Part shown: one piece after another, positions 13,305-13,306 of the stretch
Numbering within the stretch: position 1 is the first letter of the stretch
How the letters are laid out: each line of letters opens with the position of its first letter
Assembly: GCA_964632135.1 (NCBI GenBank)
Contig: CAZWEI010000035.1
Coordinates: 1 to 13,306, forward strand
Length of the DNA: 13,306 nt
Direction: 5' to 3'
Origin: JBFMAP01 sp964632135
GTDB taxonomy: Archaea > Micrarchaeota > Micrarchaeia > Burarchaeales > JBFMAP01
Translations under genes and position numbers: made by a program
The notes under the pieces: model-generated
Seen by the model: the letters and a program-made list of their open reading frames with translations, nothing else
The model's database searches: none
What the model was told of the DNA's origin: nothing

Positions 13305-13306
13305 GA

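Overview
The window is archaeal. It holds the ftsZ1-secE-spt5-rpl11 gene order known from euryarchaea, Spt5 and SecE of archaeal type, an AMP phosphorylase / ribose-1,5-bisphosphate isomerase pair (the archaeal nucleotide-to-RuBisCO pathway), BRE/TATA-like promoters and oligo-T terminators. Short intergenic gaps, two secreted proteins with a C-terminal anchor, and a very GCGC/CGCG-rich base composition would suit a DPANN lineage such as Micrarchaeota or Diapherotrites. That placement is inference; no marker here proves it. I saw no rRNA, tRNA, IS element or CRISPR array.

Layout. (1) 1-3025, plus strand: an unrecognised 161-residue protein, a cluster of overlapping inverted repeats, then two tandem ftsZ genes, both FtsZ2-type (ftsZ2a, ftsZ2b), closed by a T-rich terminator. 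(2) 3111-7776, minus strand, convergent with region 1: a tight three-gene operon transcribed leftward as ribose-1,5-bisphosphate isomerase, AMP phosphorylase, then a secreted, membrane-anchored transglutaminase-like protein. (3) 7777-7880: a divergent promoter region. (4) 7881-8927, plus strand: a protein that looks like two degenerate response-regulator receiver lobes. (5) 9061-13118, plus strand: a third ftsZ (FtsZ1-type), secE, spt5, rpl11, and a secreted eight-bladed PQQ-like propeller protein where rpl1 would often follow. (6) 13119-13306: a short tail with an uncertain gene end on the minus strand.

How the genes fit together. The three FtsZ proteins would be GTP-dependent cell-division polymers, and all keep the residues needed to bind and hydrolyse GTP. 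SecE and Spt5 serve protein export and transcription elongation, and L11 the ribosome. The two metabolic enzymes convert AMP to ribose-1,5-bisphosphate and then to ribulose-1,5-bisphosphate, the RuBisCO substrate; no RuBisCO gene lies in this window. The transglutaminase-like and PQQ-propeller proteins are predicted cell-surface proteins rich in N-glycosylation sequons.

The best candidates for something little described are the clustering of three ftsZ genes (two in tandem) within 9.4 kb, with similar short C-terminal tails; the pseudo-receiver protein directly upstream of ftsZ1; and the two unusual non-coding stretches, overlapping hairpins before ftsZ2a and phased A-tracts with an 11-bp tandem repeat before ftsZ1.
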